In this document: one piece after another, positions 7,244-16,843 of the stretch | Position numbering within the stretch: position 1 is the stretch's first letter | Layout of the letters: each line of letters starts with the position of its first letter | Origin: Psychrobacillus sp. FSL H8-0483 | Lineage (GTDB): Bacteria; Bacillota; Bacilli; Bacillales_A; Planococcaceae | Reading direction: 5' to 3' | NCBI RefSeq assembly: GCF_038637725.1 | Contig: NZ_CP152052.1 | Location: 603,501 to 667,500, forward strand | Length of the DNA stretch: 64,000 nt | The notes under the pieces: generated by a model | What the model saw: only the letters and a program-made list of their open reading frames with translations | Told to the model about the DNA's origin: nothing | The model's database searches: none | Program-made: the position numbers and the translations under genes

Positions 7244-8455
7244 TTGTTTGAAAGGAAGATGACTTTGTCTAACATATTAAATAATTTTTTAACAGAAAAC
7301 TTAAATGCATTAAAAAGCCAAGGTTTATATAACGAAATCGACCCTGTGGAAGGACCAAATGGAGCGAAGATAAATGTTCGCGGCTCTGAGCTTATCAATT
7401 TATCTTCCAACAACTACTTAGGACTAGCAACTAATCCAGAACTTAAGCGTATTGCAAAAGAAGCAGTGGACAAGTACGGAGTTGGAGCAGGAGCGGTTCG
7501 TACGATTAATGGCACACTGGACCTTCATATCAAACTAGAAGAAAAATTGGCAGAATTTAAAGGAACAGAAGCTGCCATTTCTTATCAATCCGGATTCAAC
7601 TGTAACATGGCAGCAATCTCTGCGGTTATGGATAAAAACGATGCGATTTTATCAGATCAATTAAATCATGCATCTATTATTGATGGGTGCCGTCTTTCTA
7701 AAGCAAAAATTATCCCGTTCAACCACTCCGATATGGAAGATTTACGTGCTAAAGCAAAACAAGCAACAGAATCAGGCCAGTATAATAAAGTAATGGTTAT
7801 TACAGATGGCGTATTCTCAATGGATGGAGATATTGCTAAGCTTCCTGAAATCGTAGAAATCGCAAAAGAATTTGACTTAATCACATATGTAGATGATGCA
7901 CATGGTTCAGGTGTTACTGGAAAAGGAAAAGGAACTGTGAAACACTTTGGCTTGGAAAAAGAAATCGACTTCCAAATCGGTACTTTATCAAAAGCTATTG
8001 GTGTTGTAGGCGGATACGTTGCAGGGAAAAAGGACTTAATCGACTGGTTAAAAGTTCGCTCACGTCCATTTTTATTCTCAACAGCTCTACCACCAGGTGA
8101 TGTAGCAGCAATTACAGCAGCAGTTCAGATCATTATCGACTCAACAGAGCTTCACGATAAGCTATGGGAAAATGGTGATTATTTGAAAGCTGGACTTGCC
8201 AAACTAGGCTTTAACATCGGTGCATCGGAAACACCAATTACACCATGTATCATCGGAGAAGAAAAGCTAACACAGCAATTCTCTAAACGACTATTTGAAG
8301 AGGGCGTTTACGCAAAATCCATCGTCTTCCCAACCGTACAAAAAGGAACTGGCCGCGTTCGTAACATGCCAACAGCAGCCCACACAAAAGAAATGCTAGA
8401 CGAAGCACTAGCTATTTACGAAAAAGTTGGTAAAGAGCTTGGGGTAATTTCATAA
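7244..8455 (+). CDS. kbl: Glycine C-acetyltransferase (2-amino-3-ketobutyrate CoA ligase)
   Basis: About 400 aa, class II PLP-dependent alpha-oxoamine synthase. Recognisable parts: N-terminal [32 protein letters not shown], the DGVFSMDGD and [10 protein letters not shown] loops, and the PLP-lysine motif [12 protein letters not shown]. It converts 2-amino-3-oxobutyrate plus CoA to glycine and acetyl-CoA, the second step of threonine breakdown. The start is ambiguous: TTG 7244 has AGAGGAG seven bases upstream; ATG 7259 and TTG 7265 are in frame. The matching dehydrogenase gene is about 1.2 kb downstream. Confidence 0.93.
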   Translation: MFERKMTLSNILNNFLTENLNALKSQGLYNEIDPVEGPNGAKINVRGSELINLSSNNYLGLATNPELKRIAKEAVDKYGVGAGAVRTINGTLDLHIKLEEKLAEFKGTEAAISYQSGFNCNMAAISAVMDKNDAILSDQLNHASIIDGCRLSKAKIIPFNHSDMEDLRAKAKQATESGQYNKVMVITDGVFSMDGDIAKLPEIVEIAKEFDLITYVDDAHGSGVTGKGKGTVKHFGLEKEIDFQIGTLSKAIGVVGGYVAGKKDLIDWLKVRSRPFLFSTALPPGDVAAITAAVQIIIDSTELHDKLWENGDYLKAGLAKLGFNIGASETPITPCIIGEEKLTQQFSKRLFEEGVYAKSIVFPTVQKGTGRVRNMPTAAHTKEMLDEALAIYEKVGKELGVIS

Positions 8456-8464
8456 TATAAAGAA

Positions 8465-8713
8465 ACATCCGAAGTCATTGCGACTCCGAATGTTTTAGAC
8501 TGTAGGCCCACTCGAAGAAATTCGAGTGGGCCTACAGTTTTTTTAATAAATATAGATAAATCAGACCGGTGATTGCCACTGCGAGCTGGCGCTTTCCGCG
8601 GGCCGAGCCGCTTCCCTCGCGGCGTCCAGTACATGGTCTCGACTGTCCGGCTTTTCCCGCAGGAGTCGACACTCTCATACATCCGAAGTCATTGAGGCTT
8701 GGATGTTTTTTAC
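8465..8713. repeat. GC-rich mosaic element 2 flanked by a 16-bp direct repeat
   Basis: ACATCCGAAGTCATTG occurs at 8465-8480 and again at 8679-8694, where GGATGTTTTTT follows and completes a terminator-like hairpin. Between the copies lie the kbl terminator and a GC-rich stretch (about 8570-8670) whose minus strand reads GTCGACTCCTGCGGGAAAAG and CCGCGGAAAGCG, matching the mosaic modules elsewhere. This accounts for most of the gene-free interval 8456-8841. Confidence 0.75.
8500..8544 (+). terminator. Strong intrinsic terminator after kbl
   Basis: Perfect 17-bp stem with a GAAA loop (arms 8500-8516 and 8521-8537) and seven T. The stem begins CTGTAGGCCCACTCGAA. Confidence 0.92.
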
Positions 8714-8841
8714 AATACAAGATTTCGCTATAATTGTTGTACTTCAAAAAAACTAAACAGTTTTCAGTGGCTAACAATTTATTATTGTTCAACTATAGAA
8801 AAGAGCTAGAGTGGTCAGTAAAAGCTACAAAACCTAAAAAT

Positions 8842-9486
8842 TCATGACTTTTTAGTATAGTTATTCTCCATATTCTTAAATGCATATACATTCATGAACT
8901 TCTGAATGCCCCGCGAGTGTTCGATGCTAGCATCAGCTTCTTTACGATATGTATGCATATCTCCTTTTGTTTGAGCAATTATTGCTTCGATTGCATGATG
9001 CATCCAGTCGACAGTTAGATATCCTGTTAAAGTACGGGCTTCCTCGAAGTTTCCTTTTAATGCTTCTGCATATGCTATGTAATACGTTCGAATGGGCAAC
9101 TTACTAATTTGTTTCGCATGCTGTTCTAATTTAGAAACATTACGTTCGTATAAAGCTAAATTTGTTTTATACACTTCTTGTATGGAAGCTTGTTTATGCT
9201 TGGTTAAAATGCGTTGAACGGACTCAATAATTTTATCGTGATCACCAGATTTAACGGCAAGCGCGTAGGCCGGTATCGGCTTATGTTTATTTTGTTCTAA
9301 GTAGCGTTCTATTTTTTTGAGATTATTAGATTTGTAGAGAGTATACATATGTGGGGCAACAAACAACACTAGCGACACAAAGAGCATGCTTACATAGATT
9401 AGCCAAAAAGGAACCTCCAAAAACAATAGAATAATTGTTAGCGCTATCCCAAGCATAAAGATAACTGTATATTTAAGTATTTTCAT
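8842..9486 (-). CDS. Uncharacterised membrane-anchored protein, 214 aa
   Basis: Two hydrophobic segments at the N-terminus (about residues 5-22 and 27-47) are followed by a soluble, helix-rich domain of about 165 aa with TPR-like alternation (RYLEQNKHKPIPAYALAVKS; YIAYAEALKGNFEEARTLTG). No enzyme motif is visible. GGAGTGTCAAATG provides the start at 9486. It is transcribed against its neighbours and separates kbl from the threonine dehydrogenase gene. Confidence 0.75.
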   Translation of the reverse strand: MKILKYTVIFMLGIALTIILLFLEVPFWLIYVSMLFVSLVLFVAPHMYTLYKSNNLKKIERYLEQNKHKPIPAYALAVKSGDHDKIIESVQRILTKHKQASIQEVYKTNLALYERNVSKLEQHAKQISKLPIRTYYIAYAEALKGNFEEARTLTGYLTVDWMHHAIEAIIAQTKGDMHTYRKEADASIEHSRGIQKFMNVYAFKNMENNYTKKS

Positions 9487-9657
9487 TTGACACTCCTTTA
9501 ATTTTCTATTATATCAAAAACTTCCATCTTCTCATTGTTGTATTTTACCACAGAACATCGTATAATGATAAAAATGTAAATATTGTTATATCAACGTTTT
9601 GTAAGTTTTAATTGTACTCTTGAAAAATACAAATGTTTTTAGATGGGGGAAGGTATC

Positions 9658-10599
9658 ATGAAAAAAATTATGGTTACTGGAGCATTAGGACAAATAGGAT
9701 CTGAATTAATCACGAAACTTCGAAAAGAGTATGGTGCAGATAACGTATTAGCAACAGATATTCGACATATTTCATCTCCAATAACAGAAAATGGTCCGTT
9801 TGAGATTCTCGATGTAACGGATGGTGAAAAAATGCATCAGCTTGCGAGTGATTTTCAAGCAGATACAATGATACATATGGCGGCTCTTTTATCGGCGACT
9901 GCAGAAGCAAAACCGCTATTAGCATGGAATTTAAATATGGGTGGATTGGTGAATGCACTAGAAGCTTCCCGTGAATTAGGTATGCAGTTTTTCACACCAA
10001 GCTCTATTGGTGCTTTTGGACCTTCTACACCTAAAAAAAATACACCACAAGACACGCTGCAACGACCAACAACAATGTATGGTGTAAACAAGGTATCTGG
10101 AGAATTACTTTGTGATTATTATTTCCAAAAATTTGGTTTAGACACTCGTGGCGTACGTTTTCCAGGCTTGATTTCTAATGAAACATTACCAGGTGGGGGA
10201 ACGACGGATTATGCAGTGGATATTTACTATAAAGCATTAGAAGAAGGAAAATATACGTCTTACATCGCAGAAGGAACATTTATGGATATGATGTATATGC
10301 CAGATGCGCTACAAGCAATTGTAGATTTAATGGAGGCAGATCCTTCAAAATTAATTCACCGAAATGCATTTAACGTGACGGCTATGAGTTTCGAGCCAGA
10401 GCAAATTGCTGCATCTATCAAAAAAGTGATTCCAACCTTTACACTAGACTATGATGTGGATCCTGTACGCCAAGCAATTGCAAATAGTTGGCCAGATTCT
10501 ATTGACGCTACTGCTGCAAAAGAAGAGTGGGGCTTCCAAGCGAAGTATGACCTCGATTCTATGACGATAGATATGTTGGAGAAATTAAAAGCAAAATAA
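9658..10599 (+). CDS. tdh: SDR-type L-threonine 3-dehydrogenase
   Basis: 313 aa extended short-chain dehydrogenase; the ATG at 9658 is preferred because GGGGGAAGG lies just upstream. The NAD site is [12 protein letters not shown], followed by ATDIRH; the catalytic Y-x3-K is in [10 protein letters not shown], with SSIGAFGP before it. [20 protein letters not shown] is characteristic of the threonine dehydrogenase branch of this NDP-sugar-epimerase-like fold. The product, 2-amino-3-oxobutyrate, is the substrate of Kbl encoded at 7244, which supports the assignment. Confidence 0.88.
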   Translation: MKKIMVTGALGQIGSELITKLRKEYGADNVLATDIRHISSPITENGPFEILDVTDGEKMHQLASDFQADTMIHMAALLSATAEAKPLLAWNLNMGGLVNALEASRELGMQFFTPSSIGAFGPSTPKKNTPQDTLQRPTTMYGVNKVSGELLCDYYFQKFGLDTRGVRFPGLISNETLPGGGTTDYAVDIYYKALEEGKYTSYIAEGTFMDMMYMPDALQAIVDLMEADPSKLIHRNAFNVTAMSFEPEQIAASIKKVIPTFTLDYDVDPVRQAIANSWPDSIDATAAKEEWGFQAKYDLDSMTIDMLEKLKAK

Positions 10600-10610
10600 G
10601 GATTTTAAAT

Positions 10611-10646
10611 AAAAGTCGACTTACCAATTGGTGAGTCGACTTTTTA
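10611..10646 (+). terminator. Intrinsic terminator after tdh
   Basis: AAAGTCGACTTACC / GGTGAGTCGACTTT hairpin followed by TTATT. Confidence 0.85.
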
Positions 10647-10754
10647 TTGGAAATTAATACAAAAATACTGGTAGCTCTTACAATAAAACTTAAGTACAAT
10701 ATTAATGTAAGAATATTCTACAAATTCTAATTATTAATTGGAGGATGAGAAGAT

Positions 10755-12371
10755 ATGATGCAAACGCCACTTTTATTAACGGACTTCTTAAAGAGAGCAG
10801 AAAGGTATTTTCCTAATAAGCTAATTATTTCTAGAACAGGAGAAAACTCGATTCATCGCATTCCTTATAAGGAGTATGTGAAACGCACTCGAAAACTAGC
10901 AGATGCACTCACAAAACTTGGGATGAGCCGTGGGATGAAAGTCGGGTCTTTTGCATGGAATCATCATCGCCATTTAGAAGCATATTTTGCAGTACCTTGT
11001 GCTGGATCTGTGCTGCATATGATCAATATTCGATTATCCCCTGAGCATATTGTGTATATAATAAATCATGCGGAAGATGAGATTTTACTAGTTGATGCGG
11101 ATTTATTTCCACTTATAGAGAAGATTGCTCCGATGTTAAAAACTGTTAAGCATTATGTCATTATGAAGGATGGAACGGATTTACCTGAGACGAGTTTAGA
11201 AAATGTCTATTCATATGAACAGTTGTTAAAAGAGGCATCACATACGTATGAGTTCCCAGAGGATTTAGATGAGAATATGGCAGCAGGAATGTGCTACACA
11301 TCTGCTACAACGGGAAATCCAAAAGGTGTAGTGTATACGCATCGTGGACTCGTGCTTCATAGTTATGCACTTGGTCTTGCGGATTCGCTTGGAGTACGTG
11401 AAAGCGATATTGCGATGGCGGTAGTACCAATGTTCCATGTGAATGCATGGGGGCTTCCTTTTGCAGCGGTGAACTTTGGAACGACGCAAGTAATGCCAGG
11501 GCCAGGTTTTAACCCTGCTTTGTTGCTCGATTTAATTGAACAAGAGAAAGTGACGCTCACTGCTGGTGTACCTACTATTTGGATGGGTGTTTTGAATGAA
11601 CAAGATCAAAGGCCAAGAGATCTATCGTCATTACGCGTAATTGTTTGTGGAGGATCTGCTTCTCCGAAAGGACTTATTCGTGCTTTTGAGGAGAAATACA
11701 ATGTGCCATTTATTGTTGGTTATGGCATGACGGAAACGACGCCAATTGTGAGTTTATCCACTTTTACTTCCTCGATGGATAATTTAACGATGGATGAGCG
11801 AATTGACATGCGTGCACTACAAGGGCTGACTGTCTCTGGTATAGAAACTCGTGTTGTGAATGAACAAGGTGAGGTGCCATGGGATGGCAAGACGATGGGC
11901 GAATTAACAGTTCGAGGTCCTTGGATTGCAAGTGAATACTACAAGGATGAACGAACGCAAGAGGCATTCAAAGACGGTTGGCTATATACAGGTGATATTG
12001 CTGTCATGACAGAAAATGGTTATCTTAAAATTACAGATCGTACAAAAGATTTGATAAAGAGCGGTGGCGAATGGATTTCGTCTGTCGACTTAGAGAATTC
12101 ATTGATGACACATGAAGCAGTAGCTGAAGCAGCAGTAATTGCTATTCCAGATGAGAAGTGGCAGGAGCGTCCGTTAGCTTGTGTAGTATTACGACCAGGA
12201 TTTGAGAATCGAGTTACGAAAGCAGACTTGTTAACCTACTTAGAAGGGGAATTTGCAAAATGGTGGGTACCAGACGATGTTGTCTTCCTAAATGAAATCC
12301 CTAAAACTTCTGTAGGGAAATTCTTAAAAGCTACCCTTCGAAATGAATTGAGTAAAGCGTATCAAAAATAA
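10755..12371 (+). CDS. Fatty-acid (medium/long-chain) acyl-CoA synthetase
   Basis: 538 aa member of the adenylate-forming family. The AMP-binding P-loop is YTSATTGNPKGVVYTHRG; further core motifs are GYGMTETTP, YTGDIAVM and ITDRTKDLIKSGGEWISS, with the C-terminal lysine in PKTSVGKFLKATLR. It activates a carboxylic acid to its acyl-CoA. The sequence resembles the medium/long-chain fatty-acid ligase group, but chain length cannot be decided. TTGGAGGATGAG precedes the ATG pair at 10755/10758. It is separate from the fad genes at 46-54 kb, though functionally it could feed them. Confidence 0.87.
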   Translation: MMQTPLLLTDFLKRAERYFPNKLIISRTGENSIHRIPYKEYVKRTRKLADALTKLGMSRGMKVGSFAWNHHRHLEAYFAVPCAGSVLHMINIRLSPEHIVYIINHAEDEILLVDADLFPLIEKIAPMLKTVKHYVIMKDGTDLPETSLENVYSYEQLLKEASHTYEFPEDLDENMAAGMCYTSATTGNPKGVVYTHRGLVLHSYALGLADSLGVRESDIAMAVVPMFHVNAWGLPFAAVNFGTTQVMPGPGFNPALLLDLIEQEKVTLTAGVPTIWMGVLNEQDQRPRDLSSLRVIVCGGSASPKGLIRAFEEKYNVPFIVGYGMTETTPIVSLSTFTSSMDNLTMDERIDMRALQGLTVSGIETRVVNEQGEVPWDGKTMGELTVRGPWIASEYYKDERTQEAFKDGWLYTGDIAVMTENGYLKITDRTKDLIKSGGEWISSVDLENSLMTHEAVAEAAVIAIPDEKWQERPLACVVLRPGFENRVTKADLLTYLEGEFAKWWVPDDVVFLNEIPKTSVGKFLKATLRNELSKAYQK

Positions 12372-12379
12372 TTGTTTGG

Positions 12380-12407
12380 AAGCGGCCACTAGTGCCGCTT
12401 TTCTTTT
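12380..12407 (+). terminator. Intrinsic terminator after the acyl-CoA synthetase gene
   Basis: GCGGCCACT / AGTGCCGC stem followed by TTTTCTTTT. Confidence 0.82.
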
Positions 12408-12544
12408 ATGAGAATGACCTGTTTTTATCATTCCTTTGAACGTAGCTCGTATAACCTAGTTACTTTCAATAGATTGTGGACAATGGCCGTAATGCACAAC
12501 TACTATTTTTTATATAGGTTCATTTAAAGTGTCGCTATTTTATT

Positions 12545-12875
12545 GTTTGAAGAAGCAAGCGCGAGACTCCTGCGGAAAAACGGACTGTCGAGACCCCGTA
12601 GTGAGGCGTGTGAGGGCACTGAAAAACTCTATTACAGAATTCTTTATGATAAATATTTGATGTGACGATACTGTGTACTATAGGATTTAGCACGGCGGCG
12701 TGAGACTCCTGTGGGAAAGCGAGACAGCCGAGACCCCGCACGAAGCGCTAAAGAGAAGGAAGGCTAAGAGCGCCTCGTCCTGAGGCAACGCCTTCATGGC
12801 CAACATCGTGTTTACCCGAGGTGGCTTGGCGCTCGCCCACGGAAAGCGAACAGAGCCGTGCTAAATCCAATTAGC
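12545..12875. repeat. GC-rich mosaic element 3, two tandem modules plus a GCAACGCC module (gap 12408-12914)
   Basis: Two related copies stand in tandem: GCGAGACTCCTGCGGAAAAA ... GTCGAGACCCCGTAGTGAGG (about 12560-12607) and GTGAGACTCCTGTGGGAAAG ... GCCGAGACCCCGCACGAAGC (about 12700-12749). They are followed by CGTCCTGAGGCAACGCCTTC, CCAACATCGTGT and CCCACGGAAAGCG. The first copy begins inside TTTATTGTTTGAAGAAGCAA. No gene-like reading frame; the AT-rich parts between the modules show nothing else. Confidence 0.8.
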
Positions 12876-12914
12876 GGATATTTATTATGGACGCTTGTGC
12901 TTTTCTTAAATTGC

Positions 12915-12950
12915 CATAAAAAAGAAGCCTTCAGACGAAGGCTTCTTTCA
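12915..12950 (-). terminator. Intrinsic terminator after yjiH
   Basis: AAAGAAGCCTTC / GAAGGCTTCTTT with an AGAC loop (plus strand). On the minus strand it ends in a T run directly after the yjiH stop. Confidence 0.85.
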
Positions 12951-12954
12951 ATAG

Positions 12955-14307
12955 TTAAAATAATAGATGTGCAACCAATGCAATAATTGGGAAGGAAATA
13001 AGAGTACGTAGCAAGAAAATAATGATTAAATCTTTAATATTTACCGGGATTTTCGAACCTAGTAACAATCCACCAACTTCCGACATATAGATCAACTGTG
13101 TCACAGACATTGTCGCGATAAAGAAACGAGTCATTTCAGATTCAATGGACCCACCTAAAATAGAAGGTAAGAACATGTCGGCGAACCCAACAACCAATGT
13201 TTGAGCCGCAGCAGCAGCTTCTGGAATTCCAAATAACATTAATAATGGTTCAAATGGTTTTCCTAAAATGACAAAGACAGAAGTGTATTCTGCAAGCATT
13301 AAAGCAATTGTTCCAAATGCTAGTACTACTGGTGTAACGCCAATGTACATATCAATCACATTTTTAAATCCATCTGAGAATAATTTAGAAACAGATCTGT
13401 TTTTATCGGCCATTTCAAGTGCTTTTTCAAGGCCATGTGTAACGGCATTATAGTTTTCAGGATATTTTTCTGCGTCTAAATCTAATGGACGACCGTCAAT
13501 ATGCTTGTCCTCTTTATTAGCAAGTGGATAAATTCTAGGCATAATAAATGCTAGAACAATCCCACAAAGTAAAACCGTTAAATAATAAGGCACAAAGTAT
13601 GTACCTAATCCAACTTCTTCAAGCACAACGATACAGAAGGTAATAGAAACAACGGAAAAAGTAGAACCAATAATCGCTGCTTCTTTTTTCGTGTAATAAC
13701 CTTCCTCGTACTGTCTACTAGTTAGGAGTACTCCGATTGTTCCATCACCAACCCAAGAGGTAAGTGCGTCTACAGCAGAACGTCCAGGAAGCTTGAATAA
13801 CGGACGCATTACTTTGACCATCATCGTTCCAAAAAACTCAAGTAAACCGAAGTTTAACAAAAGAGGTAATAACAAACCTGCGAATAAGAAAAGTGAAAAT
13901 AGAGAAGATACTAAGCCATCTGGGCTTAATAATAATGCCCCTGTATTATCACTCCAAATAGCCTCTGGACCAAATTGGAAAATAATTAAAACGGCAAAAG
14001 TCGCCCCAACAACACGAGTAATTGTCCAAAAAATTGATACTTTAAATAAGTTGTTAACAAAAGTATTCTTTTTAGGTATGAATAAGTATACAAGTGAACC
14101 AATTGCTGCAATTAGCAATGTAGCCAGTGAAATCCATTGCACGACCGGTTCTAGTGTTTTAGAAAGTTCTTTTGCTAACCACGCAATTGGAATTTGCGAG
14201 CTACCAGCAATTGGCATTGGGATCATAAAAAGAGTAACTCCTACTATTGATGGTAGGAGGAATAAAAGCCAGGTGGATAAGGAAAACTTTTTCAAGTTCA
14301 AGACCAA
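12955..14307 (-). CDS. yjiH: YjiH-family membrane protein (nucleoside-recognition Gate domain)
   Basis: 450 aa, strongly hydrophobic with about 10-11 spans. It has the duplicated Gate-domain organisation of the YjiH/nucleoside-recognition family, including LPGRSAVDALTSWVGDGTIG in the first half and ADMFLPSILGG in the second. The proteins are probably transporters, but the substrate is not established. A cytoplasmic loop with charged residues (KEDKHIDGRPLDLDAEKYPE) separates the halves. No partner gene; a terminator follows. The 94 bp before the gene hold no recognisable regulatory site. Confidence 0.8.
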   Translation of the reverse strand: MVLNLKKFSLSTWLLFLLPSIVGVTLFMIPMPIAGSSQIPIAWLAKELSKTLEPVVQWISLATLLIAAIGSLVYLFIPKKNTFVNNLFKVSIFWTITRVVGATFAVLIIFQFGPEAIWSDNTGALLLSPDGLVSSLFSLFLFAGLLLPLLLNFGLLEFFGTMMVKVMRPLFKLPGRSAVDALTSWVGDGTIGVLLTSRQYEEGYYTKKEAAIIGSTFSVVSITFCIVVLEEVGLGTYFVPYYLTVLLCGIVLAFIMPRIYPLANKEDKHIDGRPLDLDAEKYPENYNAVTHGLEKALEMADKNRSVSKLFSDGFKNVIDMYIGVTPVVLAFGTIALMLAEYTSVFVILGKPFEPLLMLFGIPEAAAAAQTLVVGFADMFLPSILGGSIESEMTRFFIATMSVTQLIYMSEVGGLLLGSKIPVNIKDLIIIFLLRTLISFPIIALVAHLLF

Positions 14308-14401
14308 CTTTCTATATTTGAATAATTATGCGTATACAAGAGATATTGATACATAATAATTCAATTAGAAAGGGAAGTCTATAGCAATAGTTTATGTTCT
14401 A

Positions 14402-15088
14402 TTATTCGAAATCTTTGTTGAAATCATAAGTGTAGAATCGTTCAAAATGGAGCCAATTTTCTGCTTCTGGTTCACCATCTGCTAAACGTTTATCCATTTC
14501 TTCTAACATCCATGCAGTTTGTGATATATGCGCTCGCATAGAGCCCATTTTTTCTTCTTTTGCATCTTTAATATTATGAACCACGTCTGGCTCTCCCAAA
14601 TCTGTTTTGGAATTATTTGAAAAAGCTAAAGCATAAATAGTTGGGCGCGTTTCTTCAGGCATGCGACGAATAGCACGAATCATAGCACGGCCAGTTGCGT
14701 CGTGGTCAGGATGTACCGCATAGTTTGGATAAAAGGTAATTACTAGAGATGGATTGGTATCTGCTATTAATTGTTCCATCATACCTACCATTTTTTCGTC
14801 GTCCTCAAATTCAATCGTTTTGTCGCGAAGGCCCATCATTCGAAGATCGGTTACCCCCATTGCTTCCGCAGAAGCAAGCAACTCCTGTTTACGAACTTGA
14901 GGTAGTGTCTCGCGTGTAGCAAAAGGAGGATTTCCTAGATTTCTTCCCATTTCTCCTAATGTTAAGCATGCATATGTTACTGGAATTCCTTGTTTTATAT
15001 AAGTAGCAATCGTGCCAGAAACACCGAAAGCCTCATCATCTGGGTGAGGGAATACGACTAATACATGTCGTTCCATTGGTAAAGTCAT
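14402..15088 (-). CDS. bshB2: Bacillithiol biosynthesis deacetylase BshB2
   Basis: 228 aa zinc-dependent LmbE-like deacetylase. The metal motif is VVFPHPDDEAFG, with a second ligand region in YAVHPDHDATGRAM; GEMGRNLGNPPFATRETLPQ is characteristic of the BshB2 group. It removes the acetyl group from GlcNAc-malate in bacillithiol synthesis and may also act on bacillithiol conjugates. It follows yojF by 12 bp, the same pairing as yojG-yojF in B. subtilis. AAGGAGGAAG precedes the ATG at 15088. Confidence 0.92.
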   Translation of the reverse strand: MTLPMERHVLVVFPHPDDEAFGVSGTIATYIKQGIPVTYACLTLGEMGRNLGNPPFATRETLPQVRKQELLASAEAMGVTDLRMMGLRDKTIEFEDDEKMVGMMEQLIADTNPSLVITFYPNYAVHPDHDATGRAMIRAIRRMPEETRPTIYALAFSNNSKTDLGEPDVVHNIKDAKEEKMGSMRAHISQTAWMLEEMDKRLADGEPEAENWLHFERFYTYDFNKDFE

Positions 15089-15100
15089 TTTTCTTCCTCC

Positions 15101-15451
15101 TTAATAGGTAAAAGGTGTTTTGCTTATTTGAAGTGCAACTGCAAGTTTTCCACTTTGATCATGACCAGCCATTAATAAACGATCGTGCTCATCTAATTCA
15201 AAATGCGTAATGCCTTGTGCATATACCCATCCGTGTGGGAGCTTAAGTCCTACTCGATGTGGAGCTTCTCCTGCTATTTTTCCAAGCTCATAGCGTAGCA
15301 TCACATTTCGGATAAAGGCTCCGGCATTGAATACACTTTCGTTAAAGTGGGATGCATAAGCTCCATTTGTAGTCTCTAAATGTATATAAACATCTTCATT
15401 TGCAAAGTTATTCAAAAGCTCTTGTAATCTTTCCACATTCACAAGTTCCAT
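15101..15451 (-). CDS. yojF: YojF-family protein (DUF1806)
   Basis: 116 aa starting MELVNVERLQELLNNFANED. This ATG is preferred because CTAGGAGGC stands 8 bp upstream; the upstream extension of the frame crosses the pdxK terminator and is not coding. Conserved stretches include HLETTNGAYASHF, NAGAFIRNV and LPHGWVYAQGITHFE. The function is unknown; the tight link to bshB2 is conserved in Bacillales and suggests a role around bacillithiol (inference). Confidence 0.87.
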   Translation of the reverse strand: MELVNVERLQELLNNFANEDVYIHLETTNGAYASHFNESVFNAGAFIRNVMLRYELGKIAGEAPHRVGLKLPHGWVYAQGITHFELDEHDRLLMAGHDQSGKLAVALQISKTPFTY

Positions 15452-15527
15452 CTTATATTGCCTCCTAGCATACTGTCTGTTATTAGTATAAAGAAAAAAA
15501 GTCCATGAAGCGAATGATTGAACTATT

Positions 15528-15566
15528 GAAAAAAACTCGCAAAGTCGGAATTGACTTTGCAAGTTG
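15528..15566 (-). terminator. Intrinsic terminator after pdxK
   Basis: AACTCGCAAAGTC / GACTTTGCAAGTT stem on the plus strand; the minus-strand transcript ends in seven T. It lies between pdxK and yojF. Confidence 0.82.
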
Positions 15567-15579
15567 AATGTAATATTTA

Positions 15580-16413
15580 TTAAACGATTGTTGTAGTTAC
15601 TGTTGGTGCACCAAATTTTCCTTTTGCTCCGTGAAGAACTGGTCCAACGTATTGATTTAACTTCCATCCGTGTGCGATTGCAGCGGAAACAAATTCTTTC
15701 GCTTCAAATACCGAATCAGCCACTGTGAATCCATTAGCTAAGTTAGCAGTAACAGCAGCCGCGAACGTACAACCAGCACCGTGGTTATAAGTTGTATCTG
15801 TTTTTTCTGTTTCAAGTAGGGTATGTACTTGTCCGTCAAAGAATAAATCTACAGCTTTTTCATGTTTTAATTGCTTTCCGCCTTTGATAACAACATTTTT
15901 AGCACCAAGTGCATGAATTTTTTCAGCAGCAGCCTTCATATCTTCAATTGTTTTAAGTGCCCCAAGCCCAGAAAGTTGTCCAGCTTCAAAAAGATTTGGA
16001 GTAACGACTAATGCACGAGGAAGTAAGTAAGCAATCATAGCATCTACTGTACCAGGGTTAAGTACTTCATCTTCTCCTTTGCATACCATAACAGGGTCAA
16101 TTACTACACTTGTAACTCCAGACTCTTTAATGATATTACCTGCAGTTTCAATAATTTCTTCTGTACTTAGCATACCTGTTTTAATCGCATCTACATTGGT
16201 AGATAACGCCGTTTTAGCTTGTCGTTTAATCTCATCTACAGGTAAAGAAAACACGCCGTGGCTCCAACCATTGTCGGGATCCATTGTTGCAACAACAGTA
16301 AGAACATTCATGCCGTAAGTTCCGTGTTCTTGGAATGTTTTTAAATCTGCTTGTATTCCAGCTCCACCTGAAGTATCAGAGCCTGCAATTGTTAATGTTT
16401 TTTTAATAGACAT
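15580..16413 (-). CDS. pdxK: Pyridoxine/pyridoxal/pyridoxamine kinase (ThiD-like)
   Basis: 277 aa ribokinase-fold enzyme. The N-terminus has SIKKTLTIAGSDTSGGAGIQ followed by ADLKTFQEHGTYGMNVLT, the centre VVIDPVMVCKGEDEVLNP, and the C-terminal anion hole THGAGCTF-type sequence appears as YNHGAGCTFAAAVTANLA. The closest pattern I recall is B. subtilis PdxK (formerly annotated ThiD), including VVIKGGKQLKHEKAVD. It phosphorylates B6 vitamers and possibly hydroxymethylpyrimidine. GGAGATC lies upstream of the ATG. Confidence 0.9.
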   Translation of the reverse strand: MSIKKTLTIAGSDTSGGAGIQADLKTFQEHGTYGMNVLTVVATMDPDNGWSHGVFSLPVDEIKRQAKTALSTNVDAIKTGMLSTEEIIETAGNIIKESGVTSVVIDPVMVCKGEDEVLNPGTVDAMIAYLLPRALVVTPNLFEAGQLSGLGALKTIEDMKAAAEKIHALGAKNVVIKGGKQLKHEKAVDLFFDGQVHTLLETEKTDTTYNHGAGCTFAAAVTANLANGFTVADSVFEAKEFVSAAIAHGWKLNQYVGPVLHGAKGKFGAPTVTTTIV

Positions 16414-16480
16414 TTCAAAGATCTCCTTTTATATAGAAATTAATCTCAACTAATTGTATCAGATAGATGCAAATTTTCAA

Positions 16481-16738
16481 TCAAGGAAGCTTTGGTGCAG
16501 CCAAGAGTTTTATTAAAATAAAGATGAAAAAAATGGCGACAATAAATGACAAAATAGAACCAATAATAAGACCATTTATAAAGAGTGAAATACCTAAAAA
16601 AATGACGAATCCTATGAATATAAGAGTCCCTAATGAGAAGCAGCCCATTCCAATGTTCTTAGCTTTATCTGAAACCTGATTTGAACTAGCTGCTTTTTCA
16701 ATACTTCTCAACTTTTCACGATAATGTAAATCAGCCAT
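16481..16738 (-). CDS. Small membrane protein, 85 aa, unknown function
   Basis: An N-terminal amphipathic, charged region (MADLHYREKLRSIEKAASSN) precedes two adjacent hydrophobic segments (about residues 30-53 and 57-80), a topology typical of small DUF-type membrane proteins. AAAGGAGATATGCACAATGG gives a good start. Codon use is like its neighbours. No function can be proposed. Confidence 0.7.
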   Translation of the reverse strand: MADLHYREKLRSIEKAASSNQVSDKAKNIGMGCFSLGTLIFIGFVIFLGISLFINGLIIGSILSFIVAIFFIFILIKLLAAPKLP

Positions 16739-16843
16739 TGTGCATATCTCCTTTTTTTCATCGTACCACGTAGGGAATAGTTGTTAATAGCGAAACTTTT
16801 CGTTACTCTTAACTTAATAGAATGAGAGGAAAAGAGGGATAAT

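Noticed and set aside
15452-15667. Longer yojF frame of 188 codons
   Set aside because: The extra part overlaps pdxK and its terminator, whereas a GGAGG site stands before the shorter start.
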